DNA of 64,000 nt from Durusdinium trenchii (Eukaryota; Sar; Dinophyceae; Suessiales; Symbiodiniaceae): the NCBI GenBank assembly GCA_963970005.1, contig CAXAMN010000002.1, positions 2,650,335 to 2,714,334 on the forward strand, given 5' to 3'. The notes under the pieces are model-generated. The model was not told where the DNA came from, made no database searches, and worked only from the letters and a program-made list of their open reading frames with translations. The position numbers and the translations under genes were made by a program. Positions 45,810-56,900 of the stretch are shown piece after piece (the first letter of the stretch is position 1; each line of letters begins with the position of its first letter).

Positions 45810-47330
45810 ACAAGTGTTGCTTTTGAGCTTGCAGAGTTCAAGCGAAGCTTCATCAAGAGAAACTATGGCCCTCAAGGCAACTCAGCAGAAGAAAGTTTAG
45901 GTCAGGGATCAGTGAGGATCTAAATTTTGCACTGCAGAGTGTACTAACTGTATTTGTATGAGAAAAGGTCAGGAGACAAATGGATTTTCCTTTTCCAAGT
46001 TTTGCCACAGAGATGGAGGTCGTGAGTTGGGGAGACAAACAACAATGACTCATGACTTGACTATGATTCATGAGCATCAGCATGAGCATGACTCACCCCT
46101 GACAACCTCACAACTCGACAGACCTCAACAGCTAAGTCAAGCACCTCTACAGCGACATCTCTTGTGCAGCTGCCGGATCTGGGGAGTGTCACATGCATCT
46201 CCAGACTTGCCAGTGGAACCAGGACTAGGCTTTTGTGGGGAGGCCACCTGTACACAGCTGAGCTCATGAGAGTATGATTGACAGACCATATTCTGACAGT
46301 GTCTCACAACATGGCAAGTGGAGTGAGTACTCGTGCTGTTAAGTTTTTAGCAAGACAATGGACATCCAGAGAATGCACTTGACTTGTCCTGTCAAATGTG
46401 CTTGCATCTGGGTTGCGATGGCCACTGGCCACCAATTGTGGCAGGAGCTTGGGGATGGCAGCATTCGGTTGTTCCTGGCAGGCCCACCTTGCCCGCCATA
46501 CAGCGTGTTGAACAACAAGAAGCGGAAAGTTCCTGGGTACCAGCCATTCCTGACACCTGAGGGTCAGGTTTTTGAAAGCTTGGCACGATGCATTCGCAAC
46601 TGGCCTTATTTTGAGGAAGTAAGGGAAGACACAAACTGTGACTGACTGAAGTAAGTGGACGACTAGACTGCAAACAATCCTGAATCCTGAGATTGATTTA
46701 GACTTGGACTGACTCAGGCCTTGAAGGAACGGGAACGGTAAGGACCAGGTAAACTAGTATTTTATTTTTTTATAATATAAATATATAATATATATATATG
46801 ATGTATTGAAAGCCACTGACAGTGGCAAATTAGCGATGCATACATACCATACCAGAACATAACATACCCACAATTAGTAGAGGATGAATATGAATGAATA
46901 TGAATATTGGCAGAATCAGAATGATATTCTATCAATTGTTGAATCCCACTGGCCACTGCCAAGGCCAGGAGCGGCCAGAAATTGTCCTGCTTGAAGAGGC
47001 GCGCCTTTCAGTGTTTCCTGACTCCCCATCTCATGTAAACCCAAATTCCAGGACCCAGGATTCAAAAATAATCACTGTCTTAAGCCTAAGCACCAACTGT
47101 GCCAATACTCAACTTCACTTCAACTGAAAGTCTGGAGATTTGAGATTTGGGTTGAGGGTTGACAACAAACAAATTCCAGATTGTGAAAAGGATACAGGAT
47201 ACCGTCAAGGATCTCAGACATTTTTCGCACAGGTTCTGGGAGTGAAGCACAACTTCATCATTCCTGCCGGCAACCGGGACCCATTCTTTGAGACCTACAA
47301 GGTGGGGATTGTGGGGGTGGAGGTGGGGGG
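45810..47330 (+). CDS. C5-cytosine DNA methyltransferase, partial multi-exon
   Basis: The central exon (about 46360-46618) encodes SIRLFLAGPPCPPYSVLNNK. GPPCPPYS is motif IV, whose Cys attacks cytosine C6. It continues VPGYQPFLTPEGQVFESLAR. A GTAAGG donor at 46619 joins in phase 0 to an exon from 46969 (after GGCCAG), giving ERPEIVLLEEARLSV. This occupies the place of motif VI, but has EEA where ENV is usual. A later piece, 47232-47302 (VLGVKHNFIIPAGNRDPFFE then TYK), may belong to the same gene. Upstream, 45810-45895 (FELAEFKRSFIKRNYGPQ) could hold the motif II region. Motif I and the C-terminal motifs IX-X were not found. The gene may be a decayed or mobile-element-borne copy; retrotransposon-linked cytosine methyltransferases are known from dinoflagellates. 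Confidence 0.6.
46745..46802. repeat. AT/TA-rich run in methyltransferase intron
   Basis: TTTTATTTTTTTATAATATAAATATATAATATATATATATG. It lies in the intron between motif IV and motif VI-like exons. Confidence 0.9.
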
Positions 47331-47707
47331 GCACACAATGTCTTTGTTGCGCAGCTTGTTGTCTTTAGGTTTTGGTGGTTCACCTAGCCACACATGCACT
47401 GCAGCAGTGGTGGTGTCACTGTTTTCTGAACAGATTTTCAGCCATCCTGCATGCCTGTCCTGCCTGCTCACAACAAAGAACAAATCAAAACACAGAACAT
47501 AACATAACTCAAACAACATTAGTCCTGACTCAACTCAACTTTTGGAATTGGGCTGTGAACACAGAGTCTAGAAAAATAGAGCGAGTGAATAGAATAGAAT
47601 TGAATCATAGAGTCTGGAGTCTAGAGTGATGTCTTGTCATTTGTCCCCAGAAAGTATGTTACCTACAAATGGATGCATAGATTAGATTTTGGACACTGTG
47701 TCGAGCC

Positions 47708-48638
47708 ATGCCTTTGTCCGACCTTTGGTCTGAGATTTCATCAGACGAAGAGAAGGACCCACCTAGCCATCCACGATTTCGTGCGTGTGTGGCTGCAGCA
47801 GTTGCAAGGCAACGACAACGAGAGAGAAAAGAATCAGAGACACCAAAAACGTGGGCATCATTGCTACAAGAGGGTTTTTTCACACACAAGTTGTTCTATC
47901 TGCCAGGCTATTCGAAACAGCAGGATTACCAAAAGGCATCTTCAGAAAGAGCGCGATGCTGCTTTAGTTTGATCAAGTACATGATCAATTCTATCCAAAG
48001 GCTGTTCCAAGATAGTTCTGGCAGATGCAAGACTGTGCATCATGTCGTCAACAGCGTGATTGCAGACGATACCGACACAAGAATTCGTGATTCGTTGCAA
48101 AAGTCTGCAGTCCAAACTGTTTGCAACACAGTCCAGAGTCTCCATGTTAGGTACAGCCAGCCGGGTGCCAAAGAATGCTGGGAGTCACTCAACATCCCAA
48201 CTCCTATGGTTGTCCTAGCTGCTACAAAAACTGGGCACATCCATTCAGCAATGACAGCATTTTCTGTTGTCTGCGCAAACAAGGTTGGGCAGTTGATGCA
48301 GAACTGTGGGCTTTCACCAGCTGCAGCTGGGACTGACAGCACACCTTTCCGCACAGAAATTCTAACAGGAGACGCATTGAAGGCAAATGCAGCTGCTTGG
48401 AGAATTGAGGTTAAGCAGTTGGCAGAGCACAATTCTCAATGCAGCCAGTGCACGATGGGAGTGTATTGCAAGTGCCAGGTGCACCAGCTCAACTTGATTC
48501 GCAAACCGATGGTTTTGTCAATTTCCAACTTCTGGACGTCAATAATTAGGCTCGCTCATCTTTTTGAGCAAAGCAGTTTTCGCCATCAGTTTGCCACAGC
48601 ATTGGTGCAGTTCTTGCAAAGCCCCAACACCTTCCAAA
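47708..48638 (+). CDS. exon 1: RNase H-like part with CxxHxLNL motif
   Basis: Encodes 310 residues. It has an acidic start (SSDEEKDPPSHP), an Arg-rich helix (ARQRQRERKE), helical segments, then Asp222 in TGDALKAN, a Cys-rich strip with CSQCTMGVYCKCQVH, and LNLIRKPMVL. It ends at a GTAACC donor, and the 157-base intron ends in CTAAG|G. Confidence 0.7.
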
Positions 48639-51600
48639 GTAACCAGGATGGACTTTGTTGTATTTGTTGTTTTCATTATCATTCAATACTTTATTGTCAT
48701 CATCTATCAGTTGTCGTCTAGCATGTCAATCCTATTTCTTCAAAGTGAGAGATGTGCTTTGCTCAGAAGTAGCTCAAATCAATTACACAGCTAAGGAATG
48801 CCAGTGCATGGGCTTCCGGCAGAACACACTGCTTGGAAGAGACGCGCTGAATGGATAGGTCGCAACTTCCAGTCAACATCAAAGGGTGCCAAGTCAGCAC
48901 TAGACGAGATCCTCACCTTCATCAACGGTGACACATCCCAGGACATCCTGTGTCACTGGTGCTTGGTTGAGTCAGGGTGCTGTAAGGATCAAGAAGAAAG
49001 CCTGAACCGCCTCATTCGATTGTTGGTGCCTTTTTTTACAAGGGGCTTCCCAGTGCCTTTGCTGAGTCGCTTCAAACACTATGGATTGGCCAGCAGCTAT
49101 GTAAAAGTCGGCACTACACTGTGCAAGATTCTCCCACAAACTTTGCAGCGAATGAAAGGCAGTGGAGCTTCTATCAGTGCAGAGCTGAGCAGTATGATCG
49201 ATACACTTTTGGCTGACACTGGCATGTCATCATCTGGTGGCAGTCTGAATGAGGAAGATTTTCAAGTCTTGTTGGGGGGCTTGATGGAGGCGGATATGCA
49301 ATACAGCCTTCAAAACTCAGTCAGAAAAAACATGATGATCAAAGCTTTTGGCCAGGAAGACTTTCCCACGCACACTGTCATCATGGACTGTTTGCTTCAA
49401 CCAATCGAGACGGGAATCAACACCCTTTTTTCCAGGACAAAGATTTTACACCAATTGTCAAACTTGGGAACAGCGCACCCATCATTTGCTGATCTTTGCC
49501 AAAAAAGCCGCAGCAAATTCCTCAGAATCGTGGATGGTTCGCTTGGTCAAGAACTCATGGTTGGCTACCTGAGCATTTTGGAGAAAGGTTTGGCAGAAAG
49601 TATTGAGTTTGGCCTGGATATCAAGGATTCTCCCAAGCTGCTGAAGTTGGCATATGATCTAGTCATTGTGGGTGTGACGGACACGTGGCGAAGACTGGTG
49701 CTAGACTTTAAGTCTGCTCCATTTTCGTTGTTTGGCTTGGTTGGGCTGACACCTCAGCAGTTTCTTCTACAGTGGGAAGCTCTTCACAAAAAGTTTGCAT
49801 CCTGCAACGCATGTGTTGACAATGCCTTCACTGGACTGCTGCTTTCACAGTTTCCCATGTCCAAGTTTGACGGGCCTGCAGCTGCAGCAGATTCTTTTTG
49901 CCAGGAGGTCCAGCAGTTGTTGTTGGATGTTGCCACGTTTGCACCATTATCCAGTGATTTGGTTGAGATAAAGCATGGTGGTGTGCAGTGGGCAGTCTCT
50001 CGCAGGGGAAGGCAACAGGTTCGTGCTCCAAAAGCAGCAAGAGAGATAACTCTTCTCCAGGCATGTTTGAAACAGTTTCTTTGGGCACAGTCACATGTTG
50101 CTGACGAGACAATGCCATCCAAAGCGACAGCATCAGGCATCCTGAAAATGAGTGGAGTCCGCAGCTCAAACCAGTACTCTGTCCTTTGGCTCTTTTTCAA
50201 CATTTTTGGAGGCAGAAACCAGTTTACTTTGGGGTATCCAGGTATGCAGTACTCACTTCCTGATGTTGTTTGTTCTGTGTTCTGGTGATTTTGCTTTGTA
50301 CATCAGTCTACTTAGTCCGGTGTTAGCTTCAGCCAAAAGATGAAGCTTGAAAGACTTTCCAAGTGCATCATGTAAGGATCCACAAAAGAAACGGCAGCGT
50401 ACATCTCAAGAAACCCCGGCAGAGAAGCAGGCTCGGACTAGTTTGGCAACCAAGAGGAAAGTCAGGGCTCTTTCCGCCTGGAATGTTTTCCAGCAAGAGC
50501 AAATGCAGCAAAGCAGCCAGAGTCTTACGCCAGATGAATATAGGGTCTTTGTGAAGGAGGTGAGTCAAAAGTGGAGGCAATTGTCTGCTGAAGAGAGGCA
50601 GCCGTACCAGATTGAGGCAGAGCATCAGCAGCAGCTGAGAAACAAGCTTGCAGAGACACCATTGGCACCGAAGGCAGACTCAGCCAGTGTTGGCAACAGT
50701 GACATCAACCAATCACAGAAGGACCGACAAGACCTTGAAGACAAAGTTGGTCAGCGCGCTTGCAAAAAGCTGTCAGCCCGCAGGCTTATGCTCAACAAGC
50801 AAGCTGAACAAGATCATTCTTTGTGGACATCTTCCACACAATACGGAGACAGCTACTCAACCAATTTATTGGCAACATCTTTCAGTACGGCCATATACCA
50901 GTTGTGTGCTATTCTCATCCATGTAATTCCATGTGCCTGGTTTGATTTGGTACTGGTAGGTTGTATTAGTTAGCCTACAGCCAACAGTCCTGATAGCCAG
51001 GGTCCTGGGTACGGTGGGTTCAAACTTTTTTGCAGGTACAGGGGCTTTGCGACTATCTGCCATTGACATCACCACCAGCGATGAGACCATTCAGCAGTTC
51101 TTGGACCAAGCAATGCACACAACTCCTGGGAGTACTGAATTGCGGTCAGACTGTCTTTTGGACCAGTGCTCACCAGATCACTGTGAAAAGAAAGCTGGTT
51201 TAGAGTCCAAAATGGCATGGGCACTCTACTATCAGCTTGCTGAGTTGAAGGTGAAGCCAGGGACGTTGCTTTCACTTCACAGCTCATCAACAAGTGAATC
51301 ATATGCCTACATCCTGGGAGTCACCCAAAAGAAGCCACTTCTGCAAATTTTGGTTGAAGTGACCTTTGAAGGAAATGGTGATATCATGTTGAAATGCGTC
51401 GACAGCGTGCCACAAGTGGCAACATCGCATCAAATTTTTGCATCACTGGTCAAATCCTGTGATCAACGCGTTGACGTCCAGGTGTGGAGATGTACAATGA
51501 AGTGGATTGACAATCACTTGCTGGTTGCCTGTGCAGAAGAGATCCTTGAAGAGTTTGTGCTTGATTCAAGCAGTTTGAAGAGAAAGCAGGCAAAACCAGT

Positions 51601-52102
51601 CCAGTTCCCATTTGGCTTGAAAACATCAAAGCCACGGCAGCCACGCAGAAAAAGCAATGCGCCAAAGACAATGACTCGGACCAGAAAAACACACCTGAAG
51701 CAGAAGCAACAGCAAAGTCAGCCTACAGTTGACAATGACCAGGGCCTGGACCATGAGTCAGACCAGCCAACTGAGTCTGAGTCTCAATGTGATTCAGATT
51801 CAGAACCTGACAGTGAATGTGATCTTGATCTCACTGCAGAGAGCAATCCTGTCGAGCCAATTTCCGAAATGCAGGCTGGGGAGGAAGCATCAGCCAAGCA
51901 GCTTGAGCAGGACATCAAAAAGTATGACCAGGCAAAGGCTGATCTTGCTGACCAGTACAAAGGCGGTCCACCTTCATCAACAACTTTTTTCAGTCAAGCA
52001 CTGGGACTTGATGAGGGTGCACTTGCCAAATCAGGCCGCTCAATATGTCTCCACTGCAAACGTGCGATAGCTAAGGGAGAAGTTCGTTTTTCTTGGTTAT
52101 GA
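47708..52102 (+). CDS. hAT-transposase-like protein with HMG box and C-terminal CxxC module (four exons)
   Basis: Exons 47708-48638, 48796-50241, about 50354-50884 and 51036-52102 join with matching phases: A+GA across 48638/48796, A+GT across 50884/51036. They encode about 1,300 residues. The start ATG at 47708 is the first after an in-frame stop at 47678. Order: an RNase H-like region with ILTGDALKAN (Asp at residue 222) and CQVHQLNL, the CxxHxLNL signature of hAT transposases; a helical middle; APLSSDLVEIKHG near 49945-49980, which resembles the hAT C-terminal dimerisation motif with its conserved Glu; an HMG box; an acidic Ser/Glu/Asp region; and CLHCKRAIAKGE at the end. It would be a nuclear DNA-binding protein. 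No N-terminal BED finger was seen. Whether it is an active transposase or a domesticated host gene cannot be told from the sequence. Confidence 0.65.
48796..50241 (+). CDS. exon 2: transposase helical insertion and C-terminal motif
   Basis: Open for 482 codons, the longest frame in the window and far beyond chance. It is helical throughout, with a Ser/Gly-rich break (MSSSGGSLNEED). Near the end, PLSSDLVEIKHG is followed by the basic strip SRRGRQQVRAPKAAREIT. It ends at a GTATGC donor. The length and position between the LNL motif and the P-SS-E motif fit the large helical insertion of hAT transposases. Confidence 0.75.
50354..50884 (+). CDS. exon 3: HMG box
   Basis: A basic lead-in (KKRQRTSQETPAEKQARTS) precedes an HMG-box-like domain at about 50458-50650: RALSAWNVFQQEQMQQ ... 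VSQKWRQLSAEERQPYQIEA, with the conserved aromatic residues and the KW-x2-L-x4-R-x2-Y pattern. HMG boxes bend DNA through minor-groove contacts. The exon ends at a GTACGG donor that restores Ser with the next exon. The 5' boundary, an AAG|ACTTTCC acceptor, is the best phase fit but not certain. Confidence 0.7.
51036..52102 (+). CDS. exon 4: regulatory-like C-terminus ending in a half zinc module
   Basis: Begins after TTTTTTGCAG. A globular first part (residues GALRLSAIDITTSDETIQQF onward) includes a DDSCDQ-like Cys/His-bearing stretch, followed by a basic Lys/Arg/Gln-rich strip (51590-51720) and an acidic Ser/Asp/Glu strip (51730-51850). It ends in SGRSICLHCKRAIAKGEVRF, SWL and TGA. In another frame, just past the stop, the sequence reads FHNYHMMCC, which would complete C-x2-C...H-x2-C. 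See the separate observation on a possible frameshift. Confidence 0.65.
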
Positions 52103-53258
52103 CGTGACTTCAGATATTCCACAACTACCATATGATGTGTTGCATACTGCGTGATGTGATAAAACAATACTTCACTGCTGAACCAAGTGACAAACAGGCA
52201 GTGCTTCAAACAAGAGCCCAGGTCAGAGTGAGAGTCAAAGTCCTTAATATTTGGCAGGGACAGCAGTCAGCAATACTGAATACATACGTGTCACGTACAG
52301 CGTGCAACAACTCAGGAACAAGGCCTTGACCCAGAAGGAGCAGGGTGTATCTCTGATTTGGCACGTGGAGGGCTTGGTATATCCTTCCTCAGTCTTAGTG
52401 TGGTTTTAATGTGTTTTACACTGGTTTACTATCTTGCTTTAATCATGAAGTTTTTCCATGAGCAAATGATTGTGATTTACAGCGATGCAGCGATGCAAAT
52501 GCAGTTTTGTATTTTTCCGTTTCATTTGTATGTGGCCAAGGCTCTCTTGGCCGGTTCCATTACCATCTTGGATCCAAAACATCAGCGATTACAACTCACA
52601 GCAAGCTTTGGAATTGGAGCAATGCACAATTCCTGACGGGGGAGGACAAAGACCTAGCCACCAAACAGACCAGACCAGACCAACATACAATAGCATTGGC
52701 GTCGGTGTAATCTTTTTGCTGCAACATTGCACATGTCATGTCACATCACATTCCCACATTACAATATGCCCATAGCATACCACCGTGCCGTACGATACCG
52801 GTGACTACTACGATGCAGGACCTTATCACACTGCAAGGCTTCGATGTCTACAAGCTGGACCTTGACAACATGGTGTACAAGCAAATGAACACACTTGCAG
52901 GTACAAATAGAGGGGGTGGGCGGAGGTGGGCTGTTAATATTTGGATCTTCTTAGGGCCGAGTCAAGTGATGAGGTTAGGCTGTCCTCAAGAAAAATGCAA
53001 GACACCCTCAGATCTCTTTGTTAGCCAAGATTTGTGGACGAAAACCCTCCAGATTCCGAGTACAGCAAAGATTGGGGTTTCAGTCTCACTGTTTCACTGT
53101 TTTTGATAGTTCTTTGAAGAGTTTTTTCTCCAATGACCTTTAGGTTTTTAGGCCCAGCTGAGGTTTTTAGCTTTGGATGCTTTTGTTAGTCACCTTAGGT
53201 CCCAGTTCACATTAGGGTCCACTTCAGTGTCTGAACAGGGCAGTGTCCAGCCCAGTTT
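52103..53258. other. intergenic or unrecognised exons between the two large genes
   Basis: The frame 52132-52329 (FHNYHMMCCILRDVIKQYFT then AEPSDKQAVLQTRAQ) is coding-like and may be a displaced exon of the gene before it. A hydrophobic frame at 52358-52636 and the piece at 52815-52895 (LITLQGFDVYKLDLDNMVYK) may also be exons. No assignment is secure. Confidence 0.35.
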
Positions 53259-53906
53259 ATGGCTCCAGGAGATTCCTGGTCTATTCCTGTGGCCGGCTCG
53301 ATCTTGACTGCTGTGCTGGCGGGAGCTTTGCCTGGGCCCAACAACAAGCCAGCGCTTTGTTTGGTGCCAAGCCCATCTACCTTGGAGCCTCAACCAGGAC
53401 CAGCATGGCCCTGGTTGGAAGAGGAGGTGTCTGAAAGTCAGGAAGGGTCAGAAAGTGAGTCTAACCAGACTTGGGAACTGTGGGACTCAGAACTGTCTGA
53501 CGTTGAGAATGAGAGTTGTGCACCAGACCCACGGCCCACTGTGAAACAGTTTGACTGCTACATTGTTCGGGACACTGGAACATTCTGCAGGCAGTGTCAC
53601 AGGGAGTTCCAACTTCGCTCATGCAACTTTTTGTGGTTCAATGAGTTTTATCATCAGGACTGCTTCATGACCAGGGTTACCCAAGAAGGCATGGAAAATG
53701 AGGCTTTGATGGAGCTGAGCGACTTTCAAGCTGGTGCATTGCCAGAACTTCAGCCACCGATCAACTCAGTCATTCACCTTCTGATTGAGATGACTGAGCC
53801 TACCCAGGAATTGCCTGGTCTTGATGGTATCAATGCTCTGGGGGCCCCAACTGCCAATGCCAACAGCGATGCCAACACCCTTGCAGACACACAAGTTGCA
53901 CCGTAA
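53259..53906 (+). CDS. N-terminal exon or small gene with C-x2-C...H-x2-C module (215 aa)
   Basis: ATG at 53259, TAA at 53904-53906. It has a hydrophobic Pro/Ala-rich start (MAPGDSWSIPVAGSILTAVL), which could be a signal or membrane segment or simply Ala-rich, then an acidic Ser/Glu region, and then TFCRQCHREFQLRSCNFLWF followed by NEFYHQDCF. The two Cys pairs/His-Cys are spaced as in small treble-clef or half-LIM zinc modules. The same pattern, with the aromatic W and YH-x2-C, appears at the end of the preceding gene. Confidence 0.6.
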   Translation: MAPGDSWSIPVAGSILTAVLAGALPGPNNKPALCLVPSPSTLEPQPGPAWPWLEEEVSESQEGSESESNQTWELWDSELSDVENESCAPDPRPTVKQFDCYIVRDTGTFCRQCHREFQLRSCNFLWFNEFYHQDCFMTRVTQEGMENEALMELSDFQAGALPELQPPINSVIHLLIEMTEPTQELPGLDGINALGAPTANANSDANTLADTQVAP

Positions 53907-56900
53907 CCTTGAATGATTTCGAGTTGCTTTCGATTGGTAGTAGTGCATTAGAGTAAGCAGTACCCAGCAGCAAGCATGCTTTTGCCACAGATAAAGGCCG
54001 CAGTGCTTGCTCAAAGTTTTGATCCCCCTTGCCGTGCTCGTGGACAAAAGGAGACTATAGTCAGTGAGCAAACTGGGCTTGGTTGGTGAAACATAGAAGG
54101 TTGATGTTGATGCAAGCATGTCCGTTGTGTATGCGTGTACTGTGCCTGGTCAGTTGTTGCCTGAAGTTGGACTTGAACTTTTGAGCTGAAACTTACTGCC
54201 TTTCTCACTGTGATCATTCACTTTTAGGGAAGGGTGTGACAGTGCATTGGAGGGATTTCATTCTCAACCTCAGCTTCGCCTCGACACATTGCCTTTTCAT
54301 GATCATCAAGGAATCTTGATACTTGACCTGGTTTGCCATCGTTTTGCCATTGGCAGAGTCGTGCAGTCACCAGTACAAGAGTGACAGCAGGTTCTGAACC
54401 TGCTGATGCCCCGGAGCAATCTGGTCAGGATTCTGACTCAGATGTACCAGACGGAGAGTGTGGGTCTTGCCAGCAGAAGTTCAATGCCCAAGACGAGGAT
54501 TCCGGGTTGTGGAACAACACTACTGTTTTTGTGCAGGGACAGAATGTTATAAAACTGTTGTTGTAATTTGTTGTTGTAATTTCAACAACATGACATGACA
54601 CAGCACATACCATTTCCCGTGCAGGACAGTGTACCTGGGTATCCTCCTGTTATGGTGGTTGCAACAAAGGGCACTGACAAGGGGGAATGCATGCGATGCT
54701 TCTATTGTCGCAGAGGTTCTTTCAAGGGCATGACGGCCAGGATGTTCCGGAAGCTTCTCAGGAAGCACCCAGCACTGCGTGACAAGTTTCTTGCAACATT
54801 TATATAAGGAAAAACATTTTACTTTGTTTGGGAGGTCACAGCATTGGCATTGGCACCACATTATTGAACTCTGGCCTTTTGAAGCATCGCCAGGTTCCGG
54901 GCTCTGAGAAAAAAACACATCAAGAACATGGTGAAGAATCCCAATGGGAGGCCAAGACATGAAGTCATCGAAGTCCGCAATTTCACAGAGTCCAGGGATG
55001 AGAGCTTCTGTGACATCTACCAGGACTTCAGAGTACTTAGTACTGACAGCTGACTCCATGACTTGACTCCACTCCATGCTTCATTTTCACACTAAGTTTT
55101 TTTGAGGAGTTGCGAGTTCCAAGCACCATTTTCAAGTACAGTCCTACAGTACTTTGCAGTACCATACACCAAATCTCTGTCCTGTAGGAGGGGCAGTGGA
55201 TGTCGGTCACTGACTATGTGAATGACAAGGTGACGGATGTCAACGCAAAAAAGAAACTGCGAACAGCCGCCCAAAAGAAGAACTACTGCGAGAAAGCCAC
55301 CCGGCTTTGGTTTGAGTGGCAATTCTTTGGTGGAGATCTTGTCAGTGCAAAACCTGACCTGACCTGATCTTTTTAAGCCCAGTTCAGTTCAGTTTGCTAC
55401 TTCACTGTTTGTACCAGACTGTAACTGTAAGCATCCTTGTTTTTGAATTATGGGGTCTGGAGATTCTACAACCCCAACTTGGCAATCGGAATGACTACTG
55501 ATACTGCAGATCAGATACCACACCAATACCAAGAGTCAATGCCCCCACCCAAAATCAGTTTCAAGCATTGGGTAGTAGCTCAGGTTCTGGGGCTTCGGAT
55601 TCAGCAGGACAAGGGGCAGCAAAATCGGCATGCCTGCATTGGCAATTGACAAAGTCTCGGACAGAGATGATAGTCAGTACTCATGTCAGTCATGGATCCA
55701 CAGTCCATCAATTGAAAAAGTAAGCCATCCCATCCCATCCTCATCCTTTTCGTAGTCCTAATCCTATGGAAACTATGGAACCAAGTTTGTGTATATGCAA
55801 CATGTTTGTTGGTCCCTGGGAGGACGAGCTTGGAGTTGAGGGGGTCGTGATCCTCCCCAACTCAAAAGTGAAGAACGTGCGACTGGGCAGTCACGTGGCC
55901 CAGAGTCGTGTGAAGCGGGTGGAGCATGTGGACAGTGCCGACGCTGGCGCCACCCACGAGAAGAACAAAGCAGCGCAGGTGGTTCATACCAATACAAAGG
56001 ACTGCAACTTTGTACAAAAAGACTTCAGACTGAGACTTCAGGTTTCAGAGGTTTCAATTCAAGAGTTTCATTTCATTCAATTTCACTCCCCCACTGGACC
56101 ACTGAATTTTTTGAGACTCAGACTCAGACTGCCAACTACCACTACCATTTGGAATCTGGGAAAATTTAAACACCAGTCACCAGCCAGTCTAAACCAACAC
56201 CAATTTTGTGCCCAAGGAGGAAGAGGACAAAGCTTTGGGCAATGTGGTGGAGGAAGAGGAAGAGGCTCCTGAGCAACCAAATGATGAGCCTTCCGATTCT
56301 GAATCCTCTTCTCAGATCTTCGGGTTTGCAGCAGCAGCAGCTCGAAAGCGCCCCACGAGGACAAGAGGAGCAGAAGAACAAGTTCCCAAAGCCAGGAGAA
56401 AAGGTACAGCTCCAACTCCGGCTCCTGCTGCCGACGATGACAAGAAGGATGAACCAATCAAAACTACTAGACAGGCGAAGGGCAAAGGCACGGACACAGC
56501 TGTGGCCAAAGCTGACTCCTTCATCTCTTTCGTGAACAGCTTGGAGCCTTTGGCAGTGTGGCAAGGCACTGTGAAAGCCTCAGACATTGATGCCAAATCA
56601 AGCAAGGCTGTGGAAGTCATGAACCAGTTGGCTCTGGCTGGGGGTAAAGACCAGAAAGCAGAGGCTTTGTCGGTCAAGCTCAGTGACACAATCAAGCAGA
56701 CTTGTAATCTTGTCGACTATTTGACCGGCTTGCAGAACAAGCTGCAAAATTTGCAAACCAGAGCAACACAGCCATCCGAGAGGCACAGTCCTATGACCAT
56801 GGAACCAGAAGAGAGGAAGTACTTCAATCATCTGCCAAAGAATGTTGCCCATGCTATCTTGACCGACTTTGGGCGAGCCGCAACGGAGGCCAGAATGTTA

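Noticed and set aside
47634-47972. Plus-strand ORF overlapping the start of the transposase-like gene
   Set aside because: It is out of frame with the long 47708 frame, which has better composition and a phase-consistent next exon. The first 60 bases could still be a last exon of the methyltransferase gene.
56166-56695. Minus-strand ORFs of 124-132 codons
   Set aside because: Antisense shadows of the Glu/Lys-rich exon at 56208-56972.
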